Source of the DNA: JAMXLO01 sp036265005
Lineage (GTDB): Bacteria; Pseudomonadota; Alphaproteobacteria; Acetobacterales; Acetobacteraceae
DNA length: 64,000 nt
NCBI GenBank assembly: GCA_036265005.1
Contig: DATAPW010000030.1
Span: 5,753-69,752, forward strand
Direction: 5' to 3'
Shown: positions 42,755 through 52,177 of the stretch, piece by piece
Layout of the letters: each line of letters starts with the position of its first letter
Numbering within the stretch: the stretch's first letter is position 1
Notes under the pieces: generated by a model
The model's input: the letters and a program-made list of their open reading frames with translations, nothing else
Told to the model about the DNA's origin: nothing
Databases searched by the model: none
Program-made: the position numbers and the translations under genes

Positions 42755-45700
42755 TCAGAAGATCCCGAACAGCCCGCGCAAAAATCCCGGCGTCAGCGCG
42801 GTCAGCGGATTGACGAACACCTCGGGGTCGTTCAGCGGTCCGTGCAACGTGTAGCTGGCGGCAAACACGCCACCCCCGCGCTCGGGACTGAACAATTTCC
42901 CAACCAGCGGGATATTGCCCAGCAGCGCATTGAAGAAATACGCCGGCACAATCGTCCCCTGCATGTCGAGCTGCTCCGCGTCCAGGTCGATCTTCCCCTT
43001 CATCGTCAACCCAAGTGACGAACTGAACGCCCGCGCGTCAGTCAGATTCAATGCATCGTCTGTAAGCTGGAACGGGGCGACCATGCGGCTGAAGCCGAGG
43101 CCCGCCCCCTGCATGACCTCAACCAACCCATACAGCGTCATCGCCTGCAACAGCTTGCCCAATGCCGGCGCATCGCGGATGCGGAATTCCTCGATATTCG
43201 CCGTGCCGGACAGCGGCCGGTCCTGCCGGGCATCGTCGTAATGCGCCTGCACGGACAGCCGCCCACCCTGCATTGAATTCACCAGGTCCAGCGCGTGCAA
43301 CAGCTGGCCCGCATCGCCGGCGCTGGCTGTGAACCGGCGGCCGGCCTTGTCCGGCACGATCTGCATCAGGAAGGGCGCGTGCGACCCGGTCTGGCCGTCA
43401 ACGCGCAGACGCTGGATGACGCGGCCATCGTTCTCCGCGCTGATCGCAAGTTGGCTGATCGTCTCGCCATTCGCCATCAGAGCACGATCGAACCGAGCCG
43501 CGACGGTCCATGGCGGACCGGGCGGCGGCTCGACCTTTGGCTGAACCGGCTTCCTTGCCGGCGATCGGTGAGCCAGCCGCGGTGCCAGGTCGATTGTCGA
43601 TCCGGCGATGTCCGCGACAATCGGACCACCGCCGGACGGGTCGGGGAGTTTTACCGTGCCATGCAGGTCGGTGCGACCGAGCATCCCACGGTCAACGCGC
43701 ACAAGGGTAATCCGGGCATCCTTGACGTCGGCCGACGCGCGAACGCCCACGCCATCGCCATCGAGTTGTATGTTGCCGATGCCGACCAGCCGGTCGTGAT
43801 CCAGCGCCATCTGCACCGATGCTTTGGCCGGCGCATCGCGCGGCTTGCGCCATTCCAGCGAAGGCACCGCCAGCTCCGCCGATGTCAGGTCGGCGGTGAT
43901 CGCCACCTGGCCCTGCCCATTGCGGTGTTCCGTCAAGCTGGCCTGCAACTGCATCGGGCCGGCGAGCACCGCAGTTGCATCGAGTCCCGCCGACGCAAGT
44001 TGCCTGGCATCCGGCTGTCCGCTTGCGGTGATGCTCTGCACGACCTGTGTTGGCGGCCCGCCACGGAAATCCATCGCCACCTCCAGCCGTGCCGGAATGG
44101 ACGCCAGCAGCGCGCGCCCGTTGGCCTTCAGGCCGTCATTGGTCGCATCGAGATCGAACACACCCTGATCCACATCGCGCCCTGCCACGACGGCACCGAG
44201 ATGCACGCCATCGAGGCGCCCCTGGGTGTGGATGGCGATGTCATTCATCGTCACCTTCTTGTCCAGCGGCAGCACCACGCTGAGCTTCATCGTCGCCTGG
44301 CCGGCAGGATTCTTCAGGTCGATCGGGTGGCGATCCAGCAATCCGAGGCGCGGCTCGTGCAGCAGCGCCAGCACATCCGGCACCGATCCCGCGACATCGG
44401 CGTCGATCGTGCTGAACTGGTCCTTTTGCGTAAGGCCGGTGATTCGCATCCGACCGCTGCGGATCTGCAATCCGGCAGCACTGTCCTTTTGGTTGCGCAA
44501 TTTCTGCCGCGCGGAGGTGACAGCGATCTCCAAGGTATCCGGATCGAGGATGCGCAACTGCGCCTGGCCGTTGTCGATCGGCGGAACCGGGCGCAGCCAG
44601 AACACCTGCAGGCCGTCGCCGTCCAGCGTGCCGCTGGCCCGGGTGAGCGCAACGGAGGAAAGATCCTGCGATGCCGCCAGACCGATATCGACGTGCCCGT
44701 CGCGCGCCATGCCCGCCGGTATGTTCTCCACCAGCCAGGTGCGCGTGTCGCTGGCAATGCCCTCCGGCCAGAGCCGCCCCAGGTCGGCGAAATCGGCCTG
44801 ATCCAGATCGACCGACACCGCGGCGTTCAACCGACCGGCCTCGCGCTGCAAAGTACCGTGCGTTTCGACGATTGTCGGCTGGCCGCCGGGATGCCCGATC
44901 AGGCTCACCCGCAATGTCTGCAGTGCAATGGCTTCCGGAGTTCCGGACGCCACCAGGACCGCATTGGCAATCGGCACGACGCCGTTGCCCAGCCGCACCT
45001 CACCGGCGGCAGCCCGCAAGGTAACCCGCCCTTCGCGCACCGCCAGGCTGGCATCCAGATCGAGATCGGCCTCGATCCCCACCGGAGCGTCCAGCGCCGA
45101 CAGCATGGTCAACGTCGGCACTGCCTGGGCGAGCACGCCGGGCGTCACCGGTGTCAGCCTCGCCCGCAGGTGGGTCCCGGTCGCTCCCGCGGCGAGTGTC
45201 GCCGACGTGGTCAGCCGGGCCCGCTGTTCGCCGAGCACCAGGGTCAGGTCGGCGGTGCCGTCCACCCCGCCTCCCGGCCGGCGGGTCAGGTCGATCTGCG
45301 CCTGCGGCGCCCGTAAGGTCGTGCCGAACTGGCGGTCCACCATGGCGACGCGCGCATCGCGAACGCGCACAACGCGGAGCCGGCCGAGCAGCGCGTTGCT
45401 GGTGCGATCACGGTCGGCGGTAGGCGGCTTGGCCAGCACCGCCAGCAGATCCGCGATCGGCGTCGCGTCGGTTGCCGCCGGTCCCGCCGGCGCCGGTTCA
45501 CCGTTGTCGGTCGCCTCGGTGAGGCTGCCGAGATCGAGGCTGAGTGTGCCATCCGCTGCTCGCAACAGCGTCAGCCGCGGCCCATCGATCACCACGACGC
45601 GCGGCTCGATCCGTCCGAGTATCAGTCCGTACAGCGACAGCGATACTTCAGCCCGCGGGATGTCCATCCGCCGGCGGCCGGACTGGTCGATCACCGTCAC

Positions 45701-45943
45701 GTTGGTCAGGCGCAGGTCGAGCGGACTATCGACGCCCAGACGGAAACCTTCCCAGTTGAGCGCAACGGAGCCGATCGCCAGCCGCGTCGGCCCGCCATTG
45801 GCATTTGCGGCTTCCTCCAACCGGCTGGCGAGCCAGGGCAGGTCCACCGGCCCCTGCGACAACCGCCATGACATGGCGGCAATGCCGACGCCGAGCAGCA
45901 CTGCCAGGGTGATCACCAGCGTGCACGCACGATGCAACAGCAT
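42755..45943 (-). CDS. YhdP/AsmA-like protein (DUF3971), possible intermembrane lipid-transport factor
   Basis: A 1062-residue protein with one N-terminal membrane helix (LHRACTLVITLAVLLGVGIA) and a long beta-rich periplasmic part. PRAEVSLSLYGLILGRIEPR, PRLTLLRAADGTLSLDLGSL and DGHVDIGLAASQDLSSVALT match DUF3971; the C-terminal 250 residues are AsmA-like (NSMQGGRLSVQAHYDDARQD, GTANIEEFRIRDAPALGKLL, LTDARAFSSSLGLTMKGKIDLD). In E. coli YhdP and TamB carry phospholipids across the periplasm. The start at ATG 45943 is chosen because it lies just before the helix; longer in-frame starts would overlap the divergent glnE. Divergent glnE starts 56 bases away. Confidence 0.85.
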   Translation of the reverse strand: MLLHRACTLVITLAVLLGVGIAAMSWRLSQGPVDLPWLASRLEEAANANGGPTRLAIGSVALNWEGFRLGVDSPLDLRLTNVTVIDQSGRRRMDIPRAEVSLSLYGLILGRIEPRVVVIDGPRLTLLRAADGTLSLDLGSLTEATDNGEPAPAGPAATDATPIADLLAVLAKPPTADRDRTSNALLGRLRVVRVRDARVAMVDRQFGTTLRAPQAQIDLTRRPGGGVDGTADLTLVLGEQRARLTTSATLAAGATGTHLRARLTPVTPGVLAQAVPTLTMLSALDAPVGIEADLDLDASLAVREGRVTLRAAAGEVRLGNGVVPIANAVLVASGTPEAIALQTLRVSLIGHPGGQPTIVETHGTLQREAGRLNAAVSVDLDQADFADLGRLWPEGIASDTRTWLVENIPAGMARDGHVDIGLAASQDLSSVALTRASGTLDGDGLQVFWLRPVPPIDNGQAQLRILDPDTLEIAVTSARQKLRNQKDSAAGLQIRSGRMRITGLTQKDQFSTIDADVAGSVPDVLALLHEPRLGLLDRHPIDLKNPAGQATMKLSVVLPLDKKVTMNDIAIHTQGRLDGVHLGAVVAGRDVDQGVFDLDATNDGLKANGRALLASIPARLEVAMDFRGGPPTQVVQSITASGQPDARQLASAGLDATAVLAGPMQLQASLTEHRNGQGQVAITADLTSAELAVPSLEWRKPRDAPAKASVQMALDHDRLVGIGNIQLDGDGVGVRASADVKDARITLVRVDRGMLGRTDLHGTVKLPDPSGGGPIVADIAGSTIDLAPRLAHRSPARKPVQPKVEPPPGPPWTVAARFDRALMANGETISQLAISAENDGRVIQRLRVDGQTGSHAPFLMQIVPDKAGRRFTASAGDAGQLLHALDLVNSMQGGRLSVQAHYDDARQDRPLSGTANIEEFRIRDAPALGKLLQAMTLYGLVEVMQGAGLGFSRMVAPFQLTDDALNLTDARAFSSSLGLTMKGKIDLDAEQLDMQGTIVPAYFFNALLGNIPLVGKLFSPERGGGVFAASYTLHGPLNDPEVFVNPLTALTPGFLRGLFGIF

Positions 45944-45999
45944 GGCTGCGCCGATGGTGGCTTGACCCGGCAGACGCCTCACGCCCAGCTTTCCCGCGC

Positions 46000-48963
46000 A
46001 TGCAAGACGAACCATTCCGCCTGCCAACCGTCTGGCCGCGCCCGCACGATAGCGGGGCAGCCGACCGGCTGATCGAACGCTTCGGCGACATCGGCCGTGC
46101 GGAGGGCCGCCTCGCGGCGAGCCCCGCGGTGACTGCGCTGCTGCGATCTCTCGGCGGCAACAGTCCCTATCTGGCCGATCTCGCGGTGCGCGAATCCGCC
46201 ACGCTGCGCGCCATCGTGGCGACCGGTCCGGACCAGGTGGTCGCGGCAGCGCTCAACGAACTGGCTTCCGTCACGCCACAGACCAGACGCGATCGCGTCG
46301 CCGCGGCCATGCGCCGCGCCAAGCGCGTTGTCGCGCTGGCCACCGCCATTGCGGATATCGGTGGCATCTGGCCACTGGAGCGCATCACCGGGACGCTGAG
46401 CGATCTGGCCGAAGCCACGCTCTGGCTCGCCATGGCGCATCTGCTGCGCGTCGCGCACGATTCCGGCGAATTGCGGCTGCCCGACCCGACGGACCCGACG
46501 CGTGGCGGAGGGTTCACGGTACTCGGCATGGGCAAGCTCGGTGCCCGCGAACTGAATTATTCGTCCGATGTGGACCTCGTGCTGCTCTACGACCCGGCGG
46601 CGCCAATATACACGGAACGTAGCGATGACCACGCGATGGGAGGCTTCACAACCCGCATCGCACGCGGCCTCGTGTCCCTGATGGAGGCGCGCGACGCGGA
46701 CGGCTACGTGTTCCGCACCGACCTTCGCCTGCGGCCCGATCCTGCCGTCACACCACCTGCCGTCGCGCTGCCCGCCGCCATCACCTACTACGAGAGCATG
46801 GGGCAGAACTGGGAACGCGCCGCCATGATCAAGGCGCGCCCGGTGGCCGGCGATCTTGCCTTGGGGGTTGGGTTCCTGGAGGCGATCCGGCCGTTCATCT
46901 GGCGGCGCGGCCTGGATTTTGCTGCCATCGCCGACATCCACGCCATGAAGCGGCGGATCGACCAGCACCGGGGTGGCGCGCTGGCCGACGCACTCGACCC
47001 GGTGGCCCGCATCGCCGGCCATAACGTGAAGCTGGGCGAAGGCGGCATCCGCGAGATCGAATTCCTGGCGCAGACGCTGCAGCTGGTCTGGGGCGGCCGG
47101 GATCCGGCGCTGCGGGTGCCGACCACGCTTGGCGCCCTGCGGCTGCTGGTACGCGCCGGCCACGTGCCCCGCAACGCCGCCCGCGAACTGGCCGCGGCAT
47201 ACCGCTTCCTCCGCAGTGTCGAGCACCGGCTGCAGATGATGGCCGACCGGCAGGTGCATGAACTGCCGGAAAGGCCGGCCGATCTGGCGCGCTTCGCCAG
47301 TTTCATGGGCTACCCGGACGCCACCGGCTTTGCCAACGAGCTGCTGCGGCATCTGCACCAGGTACGGACACGCTACGCGGAGGTGTTCGAACTGGTGCCG
47401 GAGTTGCTGGAACCCGGCGGATCCGCGCCGGAACTGGATTTCAGCGGCGTCGATGCCGCGCCCGAGAATACCACCTCGGCCCTTCGCGCTCTCGGCTTCG
47501 GCAACCCCGAACGCATCGTCGCCGCGGTGCGCGGCTGGCAGGCCGGACATGTGCGCGCGCTGCGGTCGGAGCGCGCACGCGAGTTGCTGGCTCAGATGCT
47601 GCCGCGCGTGCTGGCGGCACTGGCCAGCCAGCCGCAGCCTGACACCGTGTTCAACCGGTTCGATGCCTTCCTGGCGCGCCAGCCCGCCGGCGTGCAGCTG
47701 CTGTCGCTGTTCCAGCGCAATCGGGGCCTGCTCGACCGGATCGCCGCCGTACTCGGCGCCGCACCCTCGTTGGCCAACCACCTCGCCAGCCACCCGGCGG
47801 CGCTGGACGGCCTGCTGGTCCCGGAGGAGGACCCGGATCCCGCACGGCTGCTGCGTGCCAGATTGCAAGATGCGCGCCTGCTCGAGGACGTCATCGAGAT
47901 CATCCGTCGCACGGTGCGTGAGGAGGACTTCACCCTGTCCGTTGCCACGATGGAGGGCAGGCTGGACGCCGACGCCGCCGGGCTGCGCCGCGCGGCTATC
48001 GCGGAAGCCGCACTGACCGCACTGCTGCCTCCGGTCCTTGCCGATTTCGCCGTGCGGTTCGGCCGGGTACGTGGCGGAGCGATGGCAGTCGTGGCGATGG
48101 GCAAGGCGGGCGGCCGCGAGATGATGGCCGGCTCGGATCTCGACCTGATGCTGGTGTACGACCACCCGGAAAACGTCAGCGAAAGCCGCGGCGAACGGCA
48201 ATTGCCGGTGAGCCAGTGGTTCGTGCGCGCCGCCCACGCCTACGTCGCGGCGGTGACCGCGCCGGGCGTGGACGGCCCGCTCTACGAAGTCGATATGCGG
48301 TTGCGGCCGTCAGGCAACAAAGGGCCGGTGGCGGTGTCGCTTGCCTCGTTTCGCCGCTATCACGCCGAAGATGCATGGACCTGGGAGCGGATGGCACTCA
48401 CGCGCGCCAGGGTGGTCGCCGGCCCACCGGCATTGCGTGCTCGGATCGAGGCGGCGACTGCCGAAGCCCTGGCGAAGTCCGGCGATGCCGACCGCATCCG
48501 GGTCGATGCCGCCGCCATGCGGGCCCGTATGCTGCGCGACCTGCCGCCGGACGGCCCGTGGGATGTGAAGCTGCGCGCCGGCGGTCAGATCGAAGTGGAG
48601 TTCATCGCGCAGGTGCTGCAGCTCATCCATGCGCGCAAGAAGCCTGAACTGTGTTCCCCCACCACGCGCACTGCCTTCGCGAGCCTGGCCGGGGCCGGAC
48701 TGCTCGCGCCGGACGATGCCGCCCTGCTGATCCGCGCCGACCACGTGTGGCGCACGGTGCAGGGCATGTTGCGCATCACTGTCGGGCGCGGCGCACGCGA
48801 CGAACTGCCGGATGCCTCGGCCCGCGCCCTGCTGCGCGCGGTGGCCACGGCACTCGGCGGCGAGGGGCCAATTGACTTGGCGGAATTGCGCGCCACGCTG
48901 GATGCCCTGGCGCAACAGGTTCGCGCCGCGTTCGTGCGATACATAGGGGAGATCCGCCCATGA
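46000..48963 (+). CDS. glnE: Bifunctional glutamine synthetase adenylyl-transferase/adenylyl-removing enzyme
   Basis: A 987-residue protein with two nucleotidyltransferase domains. The N-terminal one (deadenylylation) has GMGKLGARELNYSSDVDLVL (about residues 174-193), the C-terminal one (adenylylation) has AMGKAGGREMMAGSDLDLML (about 697-716), both with the GxGKxGxxE and SDxD pattern. LRNLIEFLAQ-type parts (GEGGIREIEFLAQTLQLV and AGGQIEVEFIAQVLQL) follow each. It turns glutamine synthetase off and on by adenylylation in response to PII. Start ATG 46000 is used because it is 56 bases from the divergent YhdP-like gene; a weak ribosome binding site only. The stop overlaps the bcp start. Confidence 0.96.
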   Translation: MQDEPFRLPTVWPRPHDSGAADRLIERFGDIGRAEGRLAASPAVTALLRSLGGNSPYLADLAVRESATLRAIVATGPDQVVAAALNELASVTPQTRRDRVAAAMRRAKRVVALATAIADIGGIWPLERITGTLSDLAEATLWLAMAHLLRVAHDSGELRLPDPTDPTRGGGFTVLGMGKLGARELNYSSDVDLVLLYDPAAPIYTERSDDHAMGGFTTRIARGLVSLMEARDADGYVFRTDLRLRPDPAVTPPAVALPAAITYYESMGQNWERAAMIKARPVAGDLALGVGFLEAIRPFIWRRGLDFAAIADIHAMKRRIDQHRGGALADALDPVARIAGHNVKLGEGGIREIEFLAQTLQLVWGGRDPALRVPTTLGALRLLVRAGHVPRNAARELAAAYRFLRSVEHRLQMMADRQVHELPERPADLARFASFMGYPDATGFANELLRHLHQVRTRYAEVFELVPELLEPGGSAPELDFSGVDAAPENTTSALRALGFGNPERIVAAVRGWQAGHVRALRSERARELLAQMLPRVLAALASQPQPDTVFNRFDAFLARQPAGVQLLSLFQRNRGLLDRIAAVLGAAPSLANHLASHPAALDGLLVPEEDPDPARLLRARLQDARLLEDVIEIIRRTVREEDFTLSVATMEGRLDADAAGLRRAAIAEAALTALLPPVLADFAVRFGRVRGGAMAVVAMGKAGGREMMAGSDLDLMLVYDHPENVSESRGERQLPVSQWFVRAAHAYVAAVTAPGVDGPLYEVDMRLRPSGNKGPVAVSLASFRRYHAEDAWTWERMALTRARVVAGPPALRARIEAATAEALAKSGDADRIRVDAAAMRARMLRDLPPDGPWDVKLRAGGQIEVEFIAQVLQLIHARKKPELCSPTTRTAFASLAGAGLLAPDDAALLIRADHVWRTVQGMLRITVGRGARDELPDASARALLRAVATALGGEGPIDLAELRATLDALAQQVRAAFVRYIGEIRP

Positions 48964-49427
48964 GCGTTCAGGAAGGCGAAACCGCACCCGAATTCGAACT
49001 GCCGGCCAGCGGCGGCCGCACCGTCAGCCGCAAGGCGATGAAGGGCAAGCCGTTCGTGCTGTACTTCTACCCCAAGGCCGACACGCCGGGCTGCACCAAG
49101 GAGGCGTGCGAATTCCAGGAAGCCCTGCCGCAACTCGGCCATATCGGCATCGACGTGATCGGGGTGTCGCCCGACAAGATGAAACCGATCGAGAAGTTCG
49201 CCGACAAATATCATCTGAGCTTTCCGCTCGCGTCGGACGAGACGCATGCGGTGGCGGAGAAATACGGCACCTGGGTCGAAAAATCGATGTATGGACGCAG
49301 GTATATGGGCATCGAGCGCAGCACGTTCCTGATCGACAAGTCTGGGAAGATTGCCAAGGCATGGCGCAAGGTCAGCGTCACCAACCACGCGGCCGAGGTG
49401 CTGAAGGCGGCGCAGGCGCTGGATTGA
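48960..49427 (+). CDS. bcp: Thioredoxin-dependent thiol peroxidase (Bcp/PrxQ peroxiredoxin)
   Basis: A 155-residue peroxiredoxin. YFYPKADTPGCTKEACEFQE has the peroxidatic Cys45 and resolving Cys50, the Bcp spacing. FPLASDETHAVAEKYGTWVE and ERSTFLIDKSGKIAKAWRKV match the family. It reduces hydroperoxides with thioredoxin as donor. The start overlaps the glnE stop as ATGA (48960-48963), so the two are coupled; GGGGAG lies just upstream. Downstream is an inverted palindromic repeat (49442-49521). Confidence 0.95.
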   Translation: MSVQEGETAPEFELPASGGRTVSRKAMKGKPFVLYFYPKADTPGCTKEACEFQEALPQLGHIGIDVIGVSPDKMKPIEKFADKYHLSFPLASDETHAVAEKYGTWVEKSMYGRRYMGIERSTFLIDKSGKIAKAWRKVSVTNHAAEVLKAAQALD

Positions 49428-49441
49428 CCCCCGTTTTCCTT

Positions 49442-49521
49442 GTCATTCTCGCGAAGGCGCGAATCCAGAGGCCGCGCCACAGCGCTGCTGCGCCTGAATT
49501 CCCCGCCTTCGCGGGAATGAC
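49442..49521. repeat. Palindromic repeat (GTCATTC...GAATGAC type) at the end of bcp
   Basis: Left arm 49442-49468 reads GTCATTCTCGCGAAGGCGCG; right arm 49495-49521 reads back as its near-complement, CCGCCTTCGCGGGAATGAC, with 26 bases between. Elements of this kind are common in alphaproteobacteria. Its position, 14 bases after the bcp stop and ahead of the DUF2165 gene, suits a transcription terminator. Confidence 0.85.
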
Positions 49522-49548
49522 GAAAGAAGCGACGCGCGGAGCACATCG

Positions 49549-50049
49549 GTGATCGAACTGCGCCTGGCCAAGATCGCGATGGCAGCGTCGCTGGCGTTGT
49601 TCGCCTTCCTCGTCGCGTTCAACAACCTGACCGACTACGGATCCAATTTCGCCTTCGTCCAGCATGTGCTCAGCATGGACACGACGTTCCCCGGCAATGC
49701 GCTGCGATGGCGCGCGATCACGACACCGATCCTCTGGCACGCGGCGTACTGGCTGATCATCGCCGGTGAAGCGCTGACCTGTGTCGCCTACGCGATCGGC
49801 AGCGTGGCCTTGCTCGGCGCACTCCGCGCCGGCGGCGCTGCATTCAACCGCGCCAAGCGGTTGGTCTATGTCGGCACGGCGCTCGGATTTCTAGTCTGGT
49901 TCCTCGGCTTCATGGTGATCGGCGGAGAATGGTTCGCCATGTGGCAATCGCCGACCTGGAATGGTCAGCCGGCGGCATTCCGCTTCTACGCAGCACTGCT
50001 GGGCGTCGGCATCTTTGTCGGATTGGAGGACCGCGATCTCGCCGATTGA
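49549..50049 (+). CDS. DUF2165 membrane protein
   Basis: A 166-residue integral membrane protein with four predicted helices. RLAKIAMAASLALFAFLVAFNN at the start, HVLSMDTTFPGNALRWRAITTP in the first loop, LWHAAYWLIIAGEALTCVAY, then a helix with FLVWFLGFMVIGGEWFAMWQSP and the end RFYAALLGVGIFV match the DUF2165 family, which has no known function. GTG 49549 has CGGAGC 6-8 bases upstream. Between the bcp hairpin and an exported NTF2-like gene. Confidence 0.85.
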   Translation: MIELRLAKIAMAASLALFAFLVAFNNLTDYGSNFAFVQHVLSMDTTFPGNALRWRAITTPILWHAAYWLIIAGEALTCVAYAIGSVALLGALRAGGAAFNRAKRLVYVGTALGFLVWFLGFMVIGGEWFAMWQSPTWNGQPAAFRFYAALLGVGIFVGLEDRDLAD

Positions 50050-50103
50050 GCATCGACCATAGGCGTGGGTATGATGCGGCACGCAGAACGGGAGCATGTA
50101 CCG

Positions 50104-50538
50104 ATGAAGGTCGCCATCCTCGCCATTCCCCTGCTGGTCCTCGCTGGATCCGCGCAGGCGCGCGACATCAAGGCGGACATCGACGCCGCGAATGCTAGGT
50201 TCGTCGCTGCCTTCAACAAGGGGGACGCGGCCGGGATCGGACAACTCTATACCGAGCACGCCACGGCGTTGCCGCCGGGCGCACCGATGGCCAAGGGCCG
50301 CGCTGCGATCCAAGCGTTCTGGCAGGGCGCGATCCAGTCAGGCCTGAAGAACGCATCGCTCAAGGCGCTGCAGGTGGATCAGTTCGGCAATGCCGCGCGC
50401 GAGATCGGCACGTTCAGCCTCGATGCTCCCGACGCGCAGAAGCAGATGGTGCATGTCGAAGGCAAGTATGTCGTGCTATGGCGGCGCGAAAGAAGTGGCT
50501 GGAAGCTCGACACCGACATCTGGAACATGAACCAGTAA
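50104..50538 (+). CDS. Exported NTF2-like protein (SgcJ/DUF4440-type)
   Basis: A 144-residue protein with signal peptide MKVAILAIPLLVLAGSAQA and cut near A-RD. ARFVAAFNKGDAAGIGQLYTEH, then PMAKGRAAIQAFWQGAI and WKLDTDIWNMN fit the SgcJ/EcaC-type NTF2-like domain. No catalytic function is assigned to exported members. ATG 50104 has GGGAG (50090-50094) 9 bases upstream; longer in-frame extension would destroy the signal peptide. 21 bases from the convergent end of a histidine kinase gene. Confidence 0.85.
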   Translation: MKVAILAIPLLVLAGSAQARDIKADIDAANARFVAAFNKGDAAGIGQLYTEHATALPPGAPMAKGRAAIQAFWQGAIQSGLKNASLKALQVDQFGNAAREIGTFSLDAPDAQKQMVHVEGKYVVLWRRERSGWKLDTDIWNMNQ

Positions 50539-50559
50539 CCCCCGGCCGTCGGCGGGCAG

Positions 50560-52065
50560 TCACTCCGTTGCGGTTGGCAGGCGCATCGTGAACCTGGTGC
50601 CACCTGTCGCACCAGGCGCAGCGGTGAGTTGCCCGCCATGCGCTTCGACAATTTCGCGACAGATCGACAACCCCAGCCCCAGGCCCGCCGCCTTCGACGT
50701 CACGAAAGGCTGGAACAGCCGATCGGCCACTTCCGGCGCAATGCCGGGGCCGCTGTCGGTCACGACCACCTCGATCGCTGCGTCAGCCACGTGCGTCGAT
50801 ACGGTCAGCTCCCGCCGCTCGCTCGCCTCCATCGCCTCGACCGAATTGCGCACCAGGTTGATGATCACCTGGCCGATCTGGATACGGTCGATCAGCGCCG
50901 TGCCGACCGACGGATCCAACTCGATCGCGGTCTGCACGCCCTGATGCCGTGTGCCGATTAGCCCCAGTTCCGCGGCTTCCCTGACCACGGCATTGACGTC
51001 CTCGTTCACCCGCGTCGTGTTCCGCTTGGCGACGTGATCGCGCAGCCGCCGGATCACTTCACCCGCGCGATGCGTCTGCTGACGAATCCGGTCCACAATG
51101 TCGCGAACACGCACCGTGTCCGCCGCGTTGGACGCCAGCAGCCGGTTGAGTGCGCCGGCATAATTGCCGACCGCCGTCAGCGGCTGGTTCAGTTCGTGGG
51201 CGATCGCCGACGCCATCTGTCCCATGGTGGACAGCCGCGCCACATGCACCAGTTCGGCCTGCAGTTCCTGGATGCGCGATTGATTCCGCCGCTCCGCCGA
51301 GATGTCACGCACGATCTTGGAGGCACCGATGATCTGTCCTGAAGGGCTCAGGATTGGCGACACCGTCAATGAGACAGTGATCTCGCTGCCATCCTTGCGC
51401 AGCCGCACCGTCTGGTAATGCCGCAGCCGGTCGCCGCGCCGCAGCCGGTCCAGGATCATCGCCTCCTCGTGCACACGATCCGCCGGGTGCAGCATGGCAA
51501 TCCCGCGACCGATCATCTCGTTTGCGGTGTAGCCGAACATTTCTTCGGCGGCACGATTCCAGCTCGTGACAATGCCGTCCAACGTCTTGCCGACAATCGC
51601 ATCGTCAGACGAATCGACGATGCTGGCCAGATGTTGCCGCACTTCCCGGCTTCGCCATTCATCGGTGATATCGTTGTTGGCCTCGGTCACCAGCGAAAAT
51701 CTGCTGTCAGGATCCCGGTGCAGCGCCTGGTGACTGACGACGACGACTTCCTCGCCATCACGCCGCCGATGCCGCAGCTCGCCGGTCCATTCATGCCGCT
51801 CGAGCAATTCGTCGTCGACGTCCTGAAGTGACCGGGGAAATATGGTCTGCAGCAGGTCATGCGATATCTGGCCGACAGCCTCGGCCGCCGTGAAGCCATA
51901 GAGGCGCTCCATGCCGCGCGACCAGGAGCGGATTTCGCCCTCGAGACTGCGCGTCAGGACCTGGGCCATGCCTAGGCCAACCGCCTGCGCCTCCAGCGAT
52001 CTGACGCGTTGCTGCAGTTCCAGGATCTGACTGCGCCTTTCCGATCCTGTGTCCGTCCCGCTCAT
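50560..52065 (-). CDS. PAS-domain sensor histidine kinase (FixL/NtrB-like output)
   Basis: A 501-residue cytosolic kinase, no membrane helix. Residues 10-30 are a short coiled coil; two PAS domains follow (about 30-135 with SRGMERLYGFTAAEAVGQ, and 145-260 with IVDSSDDAIVGKTLDGIVTSW). The H-box is MASAIAHELNQPLTAVGNY with His290, then N-box INLVRNSVEAM, G1 VVTDSGPGIAPEV, and G2 GLGLGLSICREIVEAHGG. The PAS2-kinase layout is like FixL, but I do not see the FixL heme-ligand histidine region, so oxygen sensing should not be assumed. No response regulator gene is next to it. 108 bases upstream is the SDR gene, same strand. Confidence 0.92.
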   Translation of the reverse strand: MSGTDTGSERRSQILELQQRVRSLEAQAVGLGMAQVLTRSLEGEIRSWSRGMERLYGFTAAEAVGQISHDLLQTIFPRSLQDVDDELLERHEWTGELRHRRRDGEEVVVVSHQALHRDPDSRFSLVTEANNDITDEWRSREVRQHLASIVDSSDDAIVGKTLDGIVTSWNRAAEEMFGYTANEMIGRGIAMLHPADRVHEEAMILDRLRRGDRLRHYQTVRLRKDGSEITVSLTVSPILSPSGQIIGASKIVRDISAERRNQSRIQELQAELVHVARLSTMGQMASAIAHELNQPLTAVGNYAGALNRLLASNAADTVRVRDIVDRIRQQTHRAGEVIRRLRDHVAKRNTTRVNEDVNAVVREAAELGLIGTRHQGVQTAIELDPSVGTALIDRIQIGQVIINLVRNSVEAMEASERRELTVSTHVADAAIEVVVTDSGPGIAPEVADRLFQPFVTSKAAGLGLGLSICREIVEAHGGQLTAAPGATGGTRFTMRLPTATE

Positions 52066-52177
52066 CTGGCGCCCCCCGGACTCGCAGTATCACGCTCTGG
52101 TGAACCAGATAGCACGCTTTCGCCCGGGTCGTCGCCTCCTATCCGCGGACCGCTCCACTTCGCGGCCGATTGCGGAA

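Noticed and set aside
43295..48237. Long frames antisense to the YhdP-like gene and to glnE
   Set aside because: No motif and composition typical of antisense translations; the sense genes are certain.
50560..52065. Histidine kinase as an oxygen sensor like FixL
   Set aside because: The domain order is similar but the heme-ligand region of FixL is not visible in the second PAS domain, so no oxygen-sensing role is assigned.
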